A DNA stretch of 16,192 nt, taken from CAZCTO01 sp964501725 (lineage in GTDB: Bacteria > Bacillota > Clostridia > Saccharofermentanales > Saccharofermentanaceae). Both the position numbers and the translations under genes were made by a program. The DNA lies in NCBI GenBank assembly GCA_964501725.1, contig CAZCTO010000028.1, positions 1-16,192 of the forward strand. The letters run 5' to 3'. Below are positions 15,850 through 16,192 of the stretch, piece after piece. The notes below the pieces were generated by a model. That model saw only the letters and a list, made by a program, of their open reading frames with translations. It did not search any database and had not been told where the DNA came from. Every line of letters begins with the position of its first letter. Position 1 is the stretch's first letter.

Positions 15850-16192
15850 GTGATTAAGAAATTACTCTTGAGGTTAATTGAGAGGATAAAAAACCCATTG
15901 CTAAGAAATATTGTTGACTATATTTTAGAATTCAAATTAGAATTATTTTGTGGCTTAACTGCAATTTTGTTAACTTTTGTATTCACTTTTGGATCACAGT
16001 CTTATTATTTAATTTTCATTACATCGATAATTGTAACTTTATTTGTCTTGTTTATTCCACGATTAATTTATAAAAAATTTCCTAGATGGGCTTGTTTGAT
16101 TTTTTTACTGATAATAATTTGGATTGATTATTTTGTAATTGAAACTTTATTTCAAAATATAGAGAGTTTAAATAAAAACAGTGATGTTATCT
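15850..16192 (+). CDS. Unidentified multi-pass membrane protein, N-terminal part (3' end outside window)
   Basis: An open frame runs from a GTG at 15850 to the window edge: 114 full codons plus one base, with no stop. An in-frame TAA at 15838-15840 bounds it upstream. A GGTGA at 15833-15837 is a loose Shine-Dalgarno sequence 12 bases before the GTG; TTG at 15868 is another possible start. The product begins basic (IKKLLLRLIERIKN). Three hydrophobic segments follow at about residues 32-48, 52-70 and 81-97, with positively charged RLIYKKFPR between the second and third, which favours that loop being cytoplasmic. No family is recognised. The length of open frame in such AT-rich DNA, plus the regular membrane pattern, argues that it is real. 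It is divergent from the GHKL operon and shares the 192-base intergenic region, so common regulation is possible. Confidence 0.6.
   Translation, partial: MIKKLLLRLIERIKNPLLRNIVDYILEFKLELFCGLTAILLTFVFTFGSQSYYLIFITSIIVTLFVLFIPRLIYKKFPRWACLIFLLIIIWIDYFVIETLFQNIESLNKNSDVI

Noticed and set aside
1..16192. CRISPR arrays, tRNA or rRNA genes, transposases
   Set aside because: I scanned for regularly spaced repeats, cloverleaf-like sequences, rRNA landmarks and transposase motifs, and found none. A weakly conserved small RNA would be missed by eye.

Overview
The window is AT-rich and densely packed, with genes that overlap or nearly touch. TGA and TAA both act as ordinary stops, which excludes the TGA=Gly code of Gracilibacteria/SR1. 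Low GC, tight packing, a VirB4-type ATPase next to a small membrane-anchored M23 peptidase, and a large accessory island suggest a Candidate Phyla Radiation (Patescibacteria) genome, perhaps of the Microgenomates type. That placement is inference; the window has no rRNA or other marker gene.

Layout. (1) 1-1651, + strand: the 3' part of a VirB4/TraC-like secretion or conjugation ATPase, then an M23 (LytM) endopeptidase sharing one base with it. A 12-codon ORF at 1651-1689 sits where a third gene of that operon might begin. (2) 1698-12561, + strand: a five-gene defence operon made of hsdR, a fused hsdM-hsdS, an RloC-like ABC ATPase with a zinc-hook-like CxxC, a coiled-coil DUF2130 protein with a possible nuclease motif, and a GmrSD-type (DUF262/DUF1524) type IV restriction protein with extra C-terminal domains. 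The first four genes overlap by 4, 8 and 4 bases; the fifth follows after 11 bases. (3) 12617-15657, - strand, convergent with the island: a two-gene operon of a GHKL (MORC/MutL/Hsp90-like) ATPase and a DNA-binding protein carrying two alpha-CTD-like helix-hairpin modules, a sigma-70 region 4 domain and probable winged helices. (4) 15658-15849: a very AT-rich intergenic region with a good minus-strand promoter and a 12-bp inverted repeat over its -10/start region. (5) 15850-16192, + strand: the start of an unidentified membrane protein that runs off the window.

How the genes may work together. The type I system would cut unmodified DNA. The RloC-like protein would be a second line that disables tRNA when restriction fails or DNA is damaged. 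The GmrSD-like protein would attack DNA with modified bases, and the DUF2130 protein may be a further nuclease. The GHKL plus sigma4/alpha-CTD pair is the least characterised part and the best candidate for an undescribed system: it joins an ATP-driven clamp-type protein to a protein assembled from the promoter-recognition modules of RNA polymerase.
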